From contig WBVU01000012.1 in assembly GCA_009192285.1 (NCBI GenBank), forward strand, positions 1,116,001-1,180,000: a DNA stretch of 64,000 nt, given 5' to 3'. Below the pieces are notes generated by a model, which ran no database searches, had not been told where the DNA came from, and saw only the letters and a list, made by a program, of their open reading frames with translations. A program made the translations under genes and the position numbers. Position 1 is the stretch's first letter. The number at the start of each line of letters is the position of its first letter. Shown here piece by piece: positions 34,095 through 45,697 of the stretch. The DNA comes from Morchella semilibera (taxonomy: Eukaryota; Ascomycota; Pezizomycetes; Pezizales; Morchellaceae).

Positions 34095-34858
34095 GTGCTG
34101 GGTCGGACAGATTGAACTTTCTCTTATATGTATGTGGATGATAGATGCGGGTTTGAAAAAGACGTTGTAGTGCACTTTGTATAGAACGGATAATTTCCTA
34201 TACCCTAGCTTGCACGCTGCCAAACGTGAATATTCATAATGATGGCCAATTGAACTTTTGTATTGGTGTCTGATTTACCACCATGTCTCACATATGGCAA
34301 TCCTTGCCTTGGCACAATCTACATCCGGAGTTAACGATATAGAAGGGGAAAGCACCTCGAGGCCGAAGGGACCTAGTGGTATACTCGAAGTCGTGAAGGC
34401 AGCTCACCAAATTAAATGCTTTACAGCTGATGAATAACACTTTAGTCATAGATTCTCACTCGACATACCCACCGAATAATGATGCCGGGAATGTCTCATC
34501 AAAAGGCTCAGGTGATCTTAGAACATAGAGTATAAGTACATAGTATAAGGGCAATGCTCGCAGTAACACAGCAGCAAGTCGTTAAATAGAGTGTTTACGA
34601 CATATAGAGCAAGTAGTACGCTAGTGTTTAACAGACCCTCCAAGATTATGTCTGATATGGACTACCATGTAGAGATCTTTAACATGAGACAAAACGGAGA
34701 ACTATGCAAATAACAATGCTCATTATCAAAAGACTATGACAAGTACTTAATACAAGGCAAGAACATACACCCCAATTTAGCGGACTTTAAACCAAACATA
34801 AATATAACTTCACATCATCGATCATCCATACAATTCGTATACCTGTGAACGTGAGGAT
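34095..34858. other. spacer between convergent genes
   Basis: AT-rich 3' flanks of ATP19 and the aminopeptidase gene; nothing further is recognised. Confidence 0.6.
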
Positions 34859-36297
34859 TTACAACTCGTGCTCCTTATGTCCCTTCTCTTTCTTTCCGCT
34901 AAAGTCAGTGTTACCAAGCTCATAAGCAAGGCCAAGAGTCAACTTGGCGTGCTGGAGCATGTGGTCGAAGCTGAGATACTCAATCTTGTCCTCGGTGGTA
35001 TGGATATGGTCATCGGATTCTAATAATACCTGTTAGTTCAATGTGGATTTGAGGTTAATTTTAAGGGGTAAAAACCAGAGAAGGCGCTCTCAATTACGAA
35101 AGCACTAGGGTATCCAGCCCTGCTAGCACTGGCGTGATCGGAACATGCGTAGCCACATTCGGTCAAGACATAAGGAATGTCGCAGTACTGTATTTTATCT
35201 AATTAGCATATGTAAAACTACAGGCTCGGCAGGTTTGTTAGCTTACCTCGGTAATAACCTCCTTGATAAACTCAGTCAAACCCTCATCAACGTAGTCGGT
35301 GATGACGCCGACACTCTCAGGCTTTCCGGCATCAAGAGTCTTCTGGACAAAGCCGGTCATATCCTGCTGTAACATCGCCACAACCTCCCGGCCCTCCTTC
35401 TCATACTGACTGAAGATGGCCTGACTTCCCAAAAGACCAATCTCTTCAGCACTGAACCACATGAACTCAACAGTGTTCTCAAGCTGGACACCAGAGTCGG
35501 CAAGGTACTCAACAAGTACTCTAAATGCCTCCAGGATAGTGACAGTCCCGGAACCGTCATCATCGGCACCTGGTGCGCGAAATAATGACGGGAAATAAAG
35601 ATTAATCGAATCCTGGTGAGCACCAATAACAACAGTCTTCTTGGTCTTTCCAGGAATCGAGGCAATGATGGATGACTGTGGCCACGGGTGTTTGAAAGGT
35701 CTCAGCTGAATCGTAGGAAGCATGTGGGCCGCAGTCTCGTTGATCCGGTTTAGAAGCCACTCAGAAGACTGTCTGCCGTAATCCGACTTGCAGTACCTGG
35801 TGTAGAAGCTAGTAAATTTCTCCAGATTCTCCTGCATGTTGCTCTTGGTCAAGTTCCCGAGAAGCGGTGTCACAAGCCCTTGGAACTGGGGCTTGGGTGG
35901 AAACACGACTTTGCCCTTACGGGGCTTAGATGCCTCTTTAAATGCGTTCATGTAGCCAAGGTCCTGATTATCAGTAATATCCATGAAGTTGCGGCCATTC
36001 TATAATCATAACAAGCTTATCAGCTTCCGCGGAGTCCTTAAATCAACATGAAAGGCTTCAAGATGAGCAACATACCCTGATCAGCTCCATCTTTTCGTCC
36101 TCAGTAATCCACTTCGTCTCCATAGGGTTAAGCTGGACCAGCCTCATTTCACTCCCAGCATCCTGTGCCATGAAGCTATCCGAAGAATCCCCAGAGAGAG
36201 CCTGGAACTGGTCCTGTTGAGTAGGGAGGACGATGGCGGATGCAAGCTGGGTCACAGCCGCGAGCCCAAGAATAGTAGAGGTGATAGAATACTTCAT
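34859..36297 (-). CDS. LAP1: leucine aminopeptidase, M28 family
   Basis: 415 residues from four exons: 36297-36076, 35999-35247, 35187-35076 and 35019-34859; every junction is GT-AG and in frame. A signal peptide ([21 protein letters not shown]) is followed by a ~60-residue propeptide-like region. Zinc ligands of the di-zinc peptidase are all visible: His and Asp in GAHQDS, Asp in GADDDGSG, catalytic Glu-Glu in [12 protein letters not shown], Asp in MLQQDMTG and His in [16 protein letters not shown]. Cys residues in TECGYAC may form a disulfide. NLT and NET are possible glycosylation sites. The enzyme would remove N-terminal leucine and similar residues in the vacuole or outside the cell. Full length for the family. 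Confidence 0.94.
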
Positions 36298-37484
36298 GAT
36301 TTCTATGAACGATAGGAGTTGTTATGGTGTTTTCGAAGATGTTTGGTAGAGTAGAGTAGAGTAGAAGGAACGGAGAAGGAAGAGGGAGGGGGGCAGATAC
36401 GTAACTGGGGTAAGTACGTCCAGGCAGGTACACAACGCGCAAAGCCGACCCCAGCCTCCGGCCTTACTCGCTACAAGCTCCCGAGCCCCAGGCGGTGCGC
36501 AGGTGACACCATACTACCGGTCTGTACCCACTATGCCTAAAATGATATCTCCACGTGATTGTACCCAGCGGTTACTGATTGGCTTAACAACACGATTTGA
36601 ATAATTGCCTAAGGTCAACTACTGTAGAAAAGGAGAACTGTCAACCAAACTAGTAGTTCTAATACAGCATGTCATATAGACTCAGTGGATATATTCCACA
36701 GTGTTGAGAATCATCGAAACTATAAGTTTATAGCCTCATTTGCAATTTGGCTACTAAAAATACTGCAAGATACCGGATTTGCCCTATAGGGTAATTTTTT
36801 AAAAATTCTAGTAGGTACATGTATGTATCTATTGCAACAACATCCTGCCTACATGTACATACATGTACCTACTACGGGTGTAGGGGTAAGTCTGTAGACA
36901 GCGGTCGTGGTTGCAACAGCAGTAGGTGTCTACAGACTTACCCCTACACCCGTAGTACTAGTCAATAGGACTTCGGTTGCTACAGCTGTTGTCCCGAACA
37001 CGACCACTAGTATTACAAAGGTAGCCTTGGCGGGTTTTTTCTGAGTTATATGTGTATGCAATAGCAGTTGGGCCCGGAAACGCTATATATGAAATTACGA
37101 GCTGATAATATCAGCTTGATCCTTAAAATTAAAAGGGTATTTCGCTATGCAGTACTATTATATATAAATTAAAGCTTCAAAGTCTAACTTTAGGTTACCT
37201 GTTTAATTATAATCTTAGTACTTAGGGAGCCTTGACCCCAGATTGCTCACGACTCCAACTAGAGATGACCGCTACTAGTATTGGTAAAACTTCTTGTGCC
37301 TCGCTATCAATTACGGCCATTATATTAATTTGGTTCATGCAGGGACAAGTCGATTGTTTATGTATGTAGGTGATGAGCTCAGTATGATGATGACTAATCA
37401 ATACCGACTCCTTCATGTCTGGCTAACCAGAGCTCTAAGTCACAACATAAAAGCTCTCGTAGATCACCCGTTCAACTGTGCGCA
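36298..37484. other. 1.2 kb divergent spacer with a short MITE
   Basis: It lies between the aminopeptidase start (minus) and the STEEP1-like start (plus). It contains three TACATGTA palindromes (36816, 36850, 36860) and the hairpin element at 36872-36955. Confidence 0.6.
36872..36955. mobile_element. 84 bp hairpin MITE, TA-flanked
   Basis: The arms CTACGGGTGTAGGGGTAAGT and the following CTGTAGAC are perfect reverse complements (28 bases each) around a ~28-base loop. TA lies on both outer sides (36870-36871 and 36956-36957). The perfect arms suggest recent insertion or selection on the hairpin. Confidence 0.78.
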
Positions 37485-38377
37485 ATGCCAACCCCACGGT
37501 ATTTAATCAGACATCTCTCACCATTGTTCTTATTACTAACTATCCCAGGGTTTTCACCTACCATTGCGCGTACTGCTCCAACCTTTTCCTCGCTTCAACT
37601 CACGACTTTTCTGCACTTCCCAAGCGAAAAGATCCTGGCCTTGATCATGCGATCATAGTCCCATTGCCACCACCCCCGAAGTCTGAAGACGAATCAGATT
37701 CCTCTTCGGAGGACGAATCGTCCTCCGAAGAGGAAAACGAGCCTCAGAAGCAGGCCAAACCAGTGGAGGCTAAAATAACGAAGAAACAAGATCAAGTACC
37801 AAGTGTTGAAAGACGGGGCAAGGTGGTGGCAGAAGAGATACAGGCAGCCACTCCTGCAACGCCGCAGGAGAAGACGGACAAGAAAAAGGAGGAGTTACCA
37901 GCAGCCCACCCTAATGTAAAGGCCCCAGGAACAGCGCCTATAACCTCCCCCGCCGCCCCATCCTCATCAGCGGTTTCAATGGCACCTCCACCCGCACCCC
38001 CCACCACTATTCCCCCTGATAGCTCTTCAACAGCTACATCCACCCTCCAAACCCGCGAAAAAGACGATTACACCCTAATCCTCTCCCTCACCAAAGACCG
38101 CGCCGCCCAGATAATCACCCGCGAAGACGGGTTCGAAAAGCGTTGGATCTGGCGCTGTGGCCGGTGCCGCATCATTAGCGGATATCAGCTTGATGATGTA
38201 CACTTCGATCCTCCAGGGTCTGGGGCTAGCGAAATTGCCGATGAGAAGGAGAAGAAGCGAATCGACAGGAAGAGAAAAAGGTATCTCTATATTCTACCCG
38301 GCGCGGCGATACCAACGGAGGAGCTCGGCAGGGAGCTTAAGGAAAAGGAGATCGATGTCCTAGCACTCGACGTATAG
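37485..38377 (+). CDS. STEEP1 (CXorf56)-like zinc-binding protein
   Basis: 280 residues from two exons, a 14-base first exon (37485-37498, MPTPR) and 37549-38377; the 50 bp intron has a TACTAAC branch site. The start is chosen because splicing gives MPTPRVFTYHCAYCSNLFLA, whereas the unspliced frame upstream has no matching homology. The N-terminal YHCAYC pair and the later CGRC pair form a probable zinc site. The later conserved segment is ITREDGFEKRWIWRCGRCRI, then GYQLD and YLYILPGAAI. The middle (residues ~45-185) is an acidic Ser/Glu run followed by Pro/Ala-rich linker. Animal STEEP1 supports ER exit of STING; the fungal role is unknown, and the wider family may be connected with splicing. 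Family assignment rests on the Cys pattern and the D-G-F-E-K-R motif. Confidence 0.78.
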
Positions 38378-38989
38378 CATATTAATTAAATTAATGAATA
38401 TACTTATACTGTTTTTCCTGGCGTCATTATAAACGATTGAGGAACGGGGATTTTATCTACAGTGCATATATTATCTCTTACCTTTTATGACCTCCGTAGA
38501 AAGAACGACATCGTACTACAGTATGCCCATAGAGAGTCTTTGACAACACTTGATCGGGATATAGTGGCAAATATTAATAGATACAGATAATTCTGAATCT
38601 GGATATCTGACCTACCTTTTAATAAGTTCTAGATATACTAGCAACATGCCATCTAAGTTCTCGACCGTTCCCGTTCAACTAGTTATTAGTGAATCACATG
38701 GGCCATGTGGAGCATACATACCCAAAGCAGAAATGGAGTGAGCGAATTAGGTACGATCAGTTTAACACCGGGAGCAGGGTAGGATGGGACAGGCCCCTGC
38801 TCTGCCTTGTTTCAATTAGCTAGAAACTTAGGATTTGTGTTGTTATAATATTGATTTGGGGTGATTTGGAAATTGAGATAAGAGGAGAGTGTAGTGCTTA
38901 ACTTATGATTGGCATCATTCCTTATCACTCGGGTGCTAGGATCTTCTAGTCTTTTTTGTTTAATTCATTAATTGCATGCAGCCTCTCTA

Positions 38990-39351
38990 CGGAGCGGTAA
39001 ATGTGTCAAAAGTAATTTTACCACCGGTGGTATAAGCACTGAATTTCAGTCCTTGTTCCAGTATAAATGCTGACTTTCAGTCTTTATCCTGCATTATCAT
39101 TATATTAATACCAACAGTTTCACACCGGTGGTAAAATAGCTGCCACCGGTGGTAAAATAACCTACCACTGGTAGTAAAATTCCCCACCGGTGGACAATGT
39201 CCATATATACTGGCATGATATAGCCCCTTTTGGCCAAAAGGTCAGTGCTTTTATCCATTTTAAGGTATAAATGCTGGTATTATTTTCACCACCGGTGGTA
39301 AAATAACTCACCACCGCTGGTAAAATCACTTTTGACACGTTTACCGCACCA
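38990..39351. mobile_element. MITE with iterated CCACCGGTGG palindromes, 362 bp
   Basis: The ~40-base terminal inverted repeats (CGGAGCGGTAAATGTGTCAA on the left, a close reverse complement on the right) are flanked by TA (38988-38989 and 39352-39353). The interior holds five copies of the ten-base palindrome CCACCGGTGG, each usually followed by TAAAAT, plus two variants (CCACTGGTAG and CCACCGCTGG). No transposase is encoded. Confidence 0.8.
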
Positions 39352-39791
39352 TACCTCTCAGCTATGGCAAGCTGACTAGCTTTCGGCTGTTGTAGTTTGT
39401 GTTGCTCCCGAGCACAGTCAACCATCATGCCTAGGGTACACATGTATTTAACTATCTTATATGGGTATATAAGACATTGTATCCAAGGTTGACATGATAA
39501 AGAGGTTCTCTACCTTATATTTTATTCAAATTATAATTACAAAATCCGCCTCTAGAATTAGGTTAGTGGTACAGTGGCCTTAGTGGGTGAGTGTTTCAAT
39601 CACATCTATACTGCGTATTTAATGATAAGTGCTTGCCTATAAGATAAAGCGAACACTTCTAAGTAGCAATATAGCTACACGCCATATTGCATAGGACTAG
39701 GTGGTAAGTGCGGGTCAATACAATTATTTTTGATACACCGTTCGATGCTATTTGCCGCTCGATTCTATCAAGCTAGATCTAATAGCTTAGG

Positions 39792-39799
39792 TATATAAG
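39792..39799 (+). promoter_or_regulatory. TATA box
   Basis: TATATAAG lies 95 bases upstream of the ATG at 39894, a normal distance for a fungal core promoter with a short leader. Confidence 0.5.
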
Positions 39800-39893
39800 A
39801 ACTAGTACAAGTAGCTGTGAGCTTCCACGTTCATCATCCGAAATAACCATTACTCCGCGTCTAAACAACAACCCCTCTTCACACGGATTAAAA

Positions 39894-40520
39894 ATGTCGG
39901 AACTCTTGGAATCTTTGGTATCTGTTACCACAAAGAAGGTTCTGTCAAACAACTGTTATATCGATGCAAAAGAATATTTTTGGGAAACGGTCATTAAATT
40001 TTTCGTGAACAAAAACGAGAGCTTTACTGCTTACGAATATAGGCTTATTATGAGCGAGTTCATGCTCCAGGTTCAGCACGATAAAGTAGCCGCTGGGCGC
40101 GAGTGGGACATACAATTTCCCAACTTTGATACTAACACTGTGGAAGAAATCAATGAATATGTGATCGAATGCAGGGAGCTGGCCCCAGGTCTGGTAGCAA
40201 GACTGACAGAGCTTAACAATTTCGCCGGCAAATTTAGAGATTTCGAGGACGAAATCTCTATTGCTAATCGTATCCGAGAGTTTACTTCTAACATTATAAT
40301 AGTTCCCCTTGCGACCCCGGGGGGCATGCCCTCCCGTAATCATCGCAAGAATGTTAGCGCACTTATATCGTGGGTTGATCATAGGGCATGTCTGATAGTA
40401 TATGGCCCCGATGTAGCTGAAGATGCACGTTGGGAGCAATGGGACTACTTGCGTCGTCTCAGGGGGTATACGGATCGCCAGACTAGGTTGGCACAGCACA
40501 CTAGGGCCCCAACCCCCTAA
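39894..40520 (+). CDS. orphan hypothetical protein
   Basis: A 208-residue intronless open frame starting MSELLESLVSVTTKKVLS. The amino-acid composition is balanced and protein-like, with predicted alternating helices (EYFWETVIKFFVNKNESF, EYRLIMSEFMLQVQHDK) and an Arg-rich tail. There is no signal peptide, membrane segment or recognised domain. A TATA box lies 95 bases upstream and the ATG context (AAAATGTC) is good. The ORF is AT-richer than the genes at 10-24 kb. It may be a lineage-specific gene, possibly affected by the adjacent MITE. Confidence 0.5.
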   Translation: MSELLESLVSVTTKKVLSNNCYIDAKEYFWETVIKFFVNKNESFTAYEYRLIMSEFMLQVQHDKVAAGREWDIQFPNFDTNTVEEINEYVIECRELAPGLVARLTELNNFAGKFRDFEDEISIANRIREFTSNIIIVPLATPGGMPSRNHRKNVSALISWVDHRACLIVYGPDVAEDARWEQWDYLRRLRGYTDRQTRLAQHTRAPTP

Positions 40521-41797
40521 GCGGATATTTGGCGGTAGTATATTCGGGTTCCGTTTATTTTTGGGCCTAACTTTTGATTCATTCTGTGTTTTTCTGCCCG
40601 TTCACTCTATAAGAAAGTACTGTGGGGTCGTGTTCATGCTATATTTTAGACCTGCTTCTTACTGCGATCTCGAATAATTTCGTTAAGTTTATATTTTCTT
40701 GCCCTGAATTACTATGTAATATGCTGCTCAGTTAATTCACTAAAAAGAAATAATCCCAGCTCTCGTTCAGCTTCTTGATGAGCCTTAATACTTTAAATTG
40801 TGGTTGTTGTTAATCCATTTATTGTCGACTTAATTGCCTGACGTGACGGCACAAACATACTTAACGGGGTAGAATTGAAACGGCTAACACGTATAATATT
40901 TCTGTCAGTACCCCACATTTAATGTATCAACCCACCTAGCCAACTTTATTCATCGCCTTTTGTATGCTGATCAGCAAACATGCAACGGGGATGCATGAGT
41001 TACCAATGATCAAGCAAGCAACGGGGAAAATCTGTGGCGCGAGTGATATCTCGTGATGCCCTATTTCTTTCAAGCTAGACGCTACGCTAGGTGTACCTCA
41101 AAATATTCTTTTGTCGATGAATTACTGCTCGATAATGCCAGTAGGACCCATACTCAGGGTGAGAAGATGGTTCCAGAGTGTAGATTGTTATGTAGGCAGA
41201 ATATAGCCTCATCACGCCAATCTACTTAGGCATGAAGGATACATGTAGATGTCAATTAAGACAAAAATCTCAAACATACATGTGCCTAACCTGCATTTAA
41301 TGACAGGCCGTCCAACTTGAATATATTTTGGGTGTATGGTAGGTACATGTATTTACCAACAGTTTCAGCATACCACTTACCGTCCAACCCCAATTCTTAC
41401 TAAATGAACAACTGGCCGATACTTTTAATGGCTGGCTAGGTTTCGGTTTCTAAGCTTGGGGATGGATATATGGGAAAAACAAAAACGAGCGTATAATCGC
41501 AAGATAAAGATGGAATAAAAACCACGAAAAACAAGAAGAGGACATCCACTACACTAAATCAGGCAGTCAGGGAAAAAAAAAAGCCCAAGGATGCAAGATA
41601 GCAGGAAAACAAAGAAAAAACGAAAAAACAGGCAAGTATAAAGAAGGCAAAACATGAATAACAGCTAAAACTACTACACTACACTACAATCCGAATCCTG
41701 CCTTCCGAATCCAGCCTTCCGAATCCTGCATCTCTACTACACACACGTCTGCCATGCCACACAGCACAACTTTCATTACCGGTCCTCCCACCAAAAA
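40521..41797. other. 1.3 kb spacer
   Basis: No supported gene. It has A-rich stretches near 41570-41630 in the 3' flank of BBC1, two TACATGTA palindromes (41240, 41344) and a repeated CTTCCGAATCC motif at about 41690-41725. Confidence 0.55.
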
Positions 41798-44700
41798 CTA
41801 CTGCTGTGCACCCCATCCGACCCACCCTCTACCCACAACTCTCCACACCTTGACCTCACCACTTCTCAGGTCTGCCACTTTGAAGCTCTCCATCTTCACC
41901 TTCCGACTCTCCCTACCCTGCTCCCATGCGCGCAGCTTCTTCTTCGTTCCATCCCAATCCACTACGACCGCAACATGGTCCGGCTTACCAGCCTCCATGT
42001 TGTACTTCTGATGCAGGCCTCCCTTGTGGCCTTGGAACTTCGCATTCCTGAAAGTAACGATATCACCAGCTCTGATCTCATCAAACTGTTGTACGGAGGC
42101 ATTAGCAAGATTAGCGTATACTAGTGCACCATATGATCTTGCGCCTGCAGGTGGGAGACAGCCTGGTGCAAGCCCAAGAAGCTCTCGGATAAGACCCTCT
42201 GGGTCGCCACCGGCAGCGACAGTGTTTTCACGAGCCTTTGCTCCAGCAGCGATCTTGGCTCCGAACTTAGCCTGGAAATCCTCGAGCTGATCCTGGCGTG
42301 GTTGGGGGGGAGGAGCCTCATGACGTTGCTCAAGACTTGCAGTTTGCGGTTCGTCGCGGTCGTAGCGTGCTGTGACGACAGTTTGGGAGTAGTCGTGGAA
42401 GAGAACATACACATCTTTAGTTATTGTGGTACGACCACCACGACGGGTGGAAGGAACCTCCTCGATCTCGAAGTAGAGCTCACGGGGCGGTTTTGGAAGA
42501 TTGGTGGTGGGGTGTTGGGGGAAGTCCACCACTTGCTTGATTCACCTAGGTCAATGTCGCGGGCCACGTATTCAGCTGAAGGACGCGACTGATCCATTGA
42601 GCGCCTACCGCTTCCTTGAGAGGGGCGGGATTGATCCATCGATTGACGACCGGTACCCCCGCGAGATGGCAAGCGTTCCTGGGGAGGTGGGGCTTGATGA
42701 GGTGGTGGAGGGGGCATTGACGGCTGCGCAGGAGGAGGAGGTGGTGGGGACCCGTATCGCGGGGAGTCGTATTTGTATGGATCGTAATCATCATCTTCAT
42801 AACTAGCCTCCTCCTGTGTTTGCGCTGGTGGGGGAGGTGGTGCACCGCGGGGCATGTCCACTGACGGTCTTCCCTTTCTTGATGGTGGAGGGTTCCCAGG
42901 TGGGGGAGGCGGGGGAACACTTCTAGGTGGTGCCTGAGGAGTAATTACTGGTGATGGCAATGGTGTCTCTTCATCTTCGTCCTTGACGTGATCTTTTTTC
43001 AGAGCATCTCGATGGGCTACTTTGTTTCCGATATCCGTATCGTAGTCTGCTTCATACTCAGTGACCTCCTCTTCTGTATCAGATGGCCTATTACTACCGC
43101 TAGTTTCACTCATTCCCGGACGGGTATCATCAATGCTTTGTCTTGGGGGGGGACCACTCGGGGGTAGTGGGGGCGGTGCCCTAGAGACACCTTGAGGTGA
43201 TTGGTGAGGAGCCCCAGGACTAGGAGTCACAGGGAAACCTCCAGGAACTGGTGGCATTCCACCTGCGCCCCTCTGATAACTAGCCCTTTTGTTAAACGCC
43301 GAAGGCGGACTTCCAGGAGCGAGAGTAGGCGGGGTGCTCTGGATAGGAGAAAAGTATCCCTGGGAAACACGTTTAGAAGTGGGAGAAGTTGGGGATTTAG
43401 CATCCCCGTAACCTGACTGGGGACGACCAGATGGGACAGAAGGAGGACCCGGGGGAGGTGGCGGCGGTGCCCCGCGTGGCTGCACTTCTACATCTTCGAT
43501 TGCCAGTGATAGTTTGCTTGGAGGAGCAGACATCTCGTCATCAGACTCAGATCCTTCTGTAGGCGATTCATCAATGGCGGCTGAGGGAAGCAACTCTATA
43601 TTCAAAGTATGAGTGAGGTCTGGAAAATAAGATTAGACTGAAATATTACATACGTCCTGTTGGAGGCAATGGTGGGGCAGGCCTCTCGCTTGGAACCGGC
43701 GGGGGAGGAGGAGGAGCCGGCCGTTCTATCAAGCTTCATTAGCACCTAACCTAAAAATAGACTCAGGAATAAATACCTTGTGGCAGCATGGGCGGAGACA
43801 TTGGCACAACCCTTTCTGGCAAAGCCCTTTCGGCCTTTGGAGAAGCTGGAGTTGGCATCGGCCTTGGGCCTAGGGGATGATTCGGCGGTGACTGTGAGAG
43901 TTGGGGTTTCAAGTCTTCAATATCAGCCTCGTCATCACTGGCATTTTCTTCTGATATTTTCTTTCCGGTTCCAACTGTATCTCTCGCAGGCTCTTCGTCT
44001 TCACTATCGGACTGCTGCCTTTCAACCGCCGGTGGGGATTGGACTTTTGGCATAGCAAAAGGTAGTGCTACCGGCTGCTGCTGATAAGATTGGGAGGAGC
44101 TAGTCACCGGTCTCTCTTCTGTCAGCTCCGCAGCCTCTTGTGTCTCCCTAGGATCCTCGTCTTCTCTAGATGGCTTTGGAGGGGTCTTCTTCTTCTTTGC
44201 TGGCCCTGGTGGGGGCCCTCCCATTGGAATGCCCATCGGGGGTCCAAACATGCCATGCATACCCATACCGCCACTCATCTTAGCTATCCTCTCTCTAATT
44301 GCAAGTTTCCTTGCGACCTCAGGGTCAACTTCTTCCTCATCATCATCAGAAGCAACGTCCGGAGTATCATCATTGGCACCCTCATCATCGCCATCATCAG
44401 ACTTGTCTTCTCTAGTAGGTACATTGGGCCGAGGCCTGTGGACAACGGGAGGCTGATCCTCTGCAATAGAGGAAGCATCTGCGTCACCTGCACTGGACTC
44501 TGCTCTAGTATTGTCATCACGCCCAATATCCAAGCTCTTCTTTGGTCTCTGGGCCTGTTCATGTTCCTCTATGTCTTGATCCCGGCCTGAATCGAAAGAT
44601 CTCCTCTCTTGGACAGATTCCTCTTGGACCGCCAAACTATGACCAACTTCTTCCGTATTCCCCTCTCCAGCGGCCTGGTCGCTCTCAGCTCTTTTCGGCT

Positions 44701-45697
44701 TTGGAGGTCGTTTGGGCTTTCCGCCAGGAATGCCGGATGGGTCCAGCTGTTGAGTCTGGAGCAGTGCAATCCTGTCTTTGAGCGCCAACTTCGGCCTTTC
44801 CTCCTCTTTATCCCTTTCCTGATCTAGAGACATCCTAGGTGTGTCCTCTGTAGCCTCTGCACGAGCATAGTTCGAGTCCTCATCACGTTTTGGCTTGGGA
44901 GTATGCTGCGTTGGTGGAGGCACATAGGAGTTCTTACTCGGTGGGGGAGCTACAAACGGCTTCTTGATGAAATTGAGAGGAGGTTTATGCGGATTGTATG
45001 GAGCAATCGGGGCCGCTGAAGCCTTATTAAACAGTGCCAAACGATCCTTAAACGAGCTCGGCTTCTCTGGCGGTGGTGGCTTGTTCCCGCCCGCCTTCTT
45101 CTCATCAGCGCCCGATGACACCTGTGGCTTAGGGTTAAATGCCGGTTTCGGAGCTGGGGGCGGGGAAGCCGGAGTAGCCTGTTGCTGCACTGGTGCAGGT
45201 CTTGGCTCCTCAATGACACGCGGCGGCGACCTAACCTCCATCTGCTTCGGCGCCTCCCTTGCAACCGGCGAAGCTACCGTCGAGCTAGTACTTGGCCTAC
45301 TTCCTGCCGCAGCCGTATTAACCGTTGGGGCGCGCGGGGACGAGTCCTGAGGGGGTGACGCTGGCTGATATGGGGGGGATTTGCCCCCGTACTCTTCTTG
45401 CTGTTGCTGAGTATTGTCATCCACAGGCTTCTTTGGACCTCTTGCACCACCGCCGGGCCTCGTTGGTCTTGGGGGTAGCTCGACCACGATCCTCTCGACG
45501 AAGTTCTTGGGGAAGATACCCTGCTTGAGAGTGCCGGTGGCCTTGTCGGTGTACTCACCATAGTACCAGTCGTCGTCCTCCTCCTCGGTCACGGTGATGA
45601 TTTCGTCGGCGGGGAAATTGAGATCGTCGTCATGGGGTGAAGAGTAGTCGAAGAGAGCCTTGACTTTGAAAGGCGGGGCAGTAGAAGTGTTGGCCAT
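41798..45697 (-). CDS. BBC1: SH3-domain actin-patch protein, Bbc1/Mti1 type, with one frame break
   Basis: Three exons: 45697-43777, 43725-43654 and 43619-41798. Residues ~9-70 are an SH3 domain (FKVKALFDYSSPHDDDLNFP, ITVTEEEDDDWYYGEY, GIFPKNFVERI). A very long Pro/Ser/Glu/Lys-rich middle follows, then polyproline stretches and a globular C-terminal domain: LGESSKWWTSPNTPPPIFQN, then ELYFEIEE, DVYVLFHDYSQTVVTARYD and GDIVTFRNAKFQGHKGGLHQ. Yeast Bbc1 restrains type I myosin and Las17/WASP-dependent actin assembly at endocytic patches. Between IFQNR and ELYFEIEE the frame is lost by one base at a CCCC run (plus-strand GGGG at about 42484-42487), although both sides are conserved. One more C would restore it, so an assembly error is likely. 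Divergent from RTR1. Confidence 0.85.

Larger units (their letters stand above)
38378..39893. other. 1.5 kb spacer with a 362 bp MITE
   Basis: No gene. It contains the MITE at 38990-39351 and the promoter region of the ORF at 39894. Confidence 0.6.

Noticed and set aside
42545-42920. Arg/His-rich minus-strand frame inside BBC1
   Set aside because: An alternative frame of the polyproline-coding region of BBC1.
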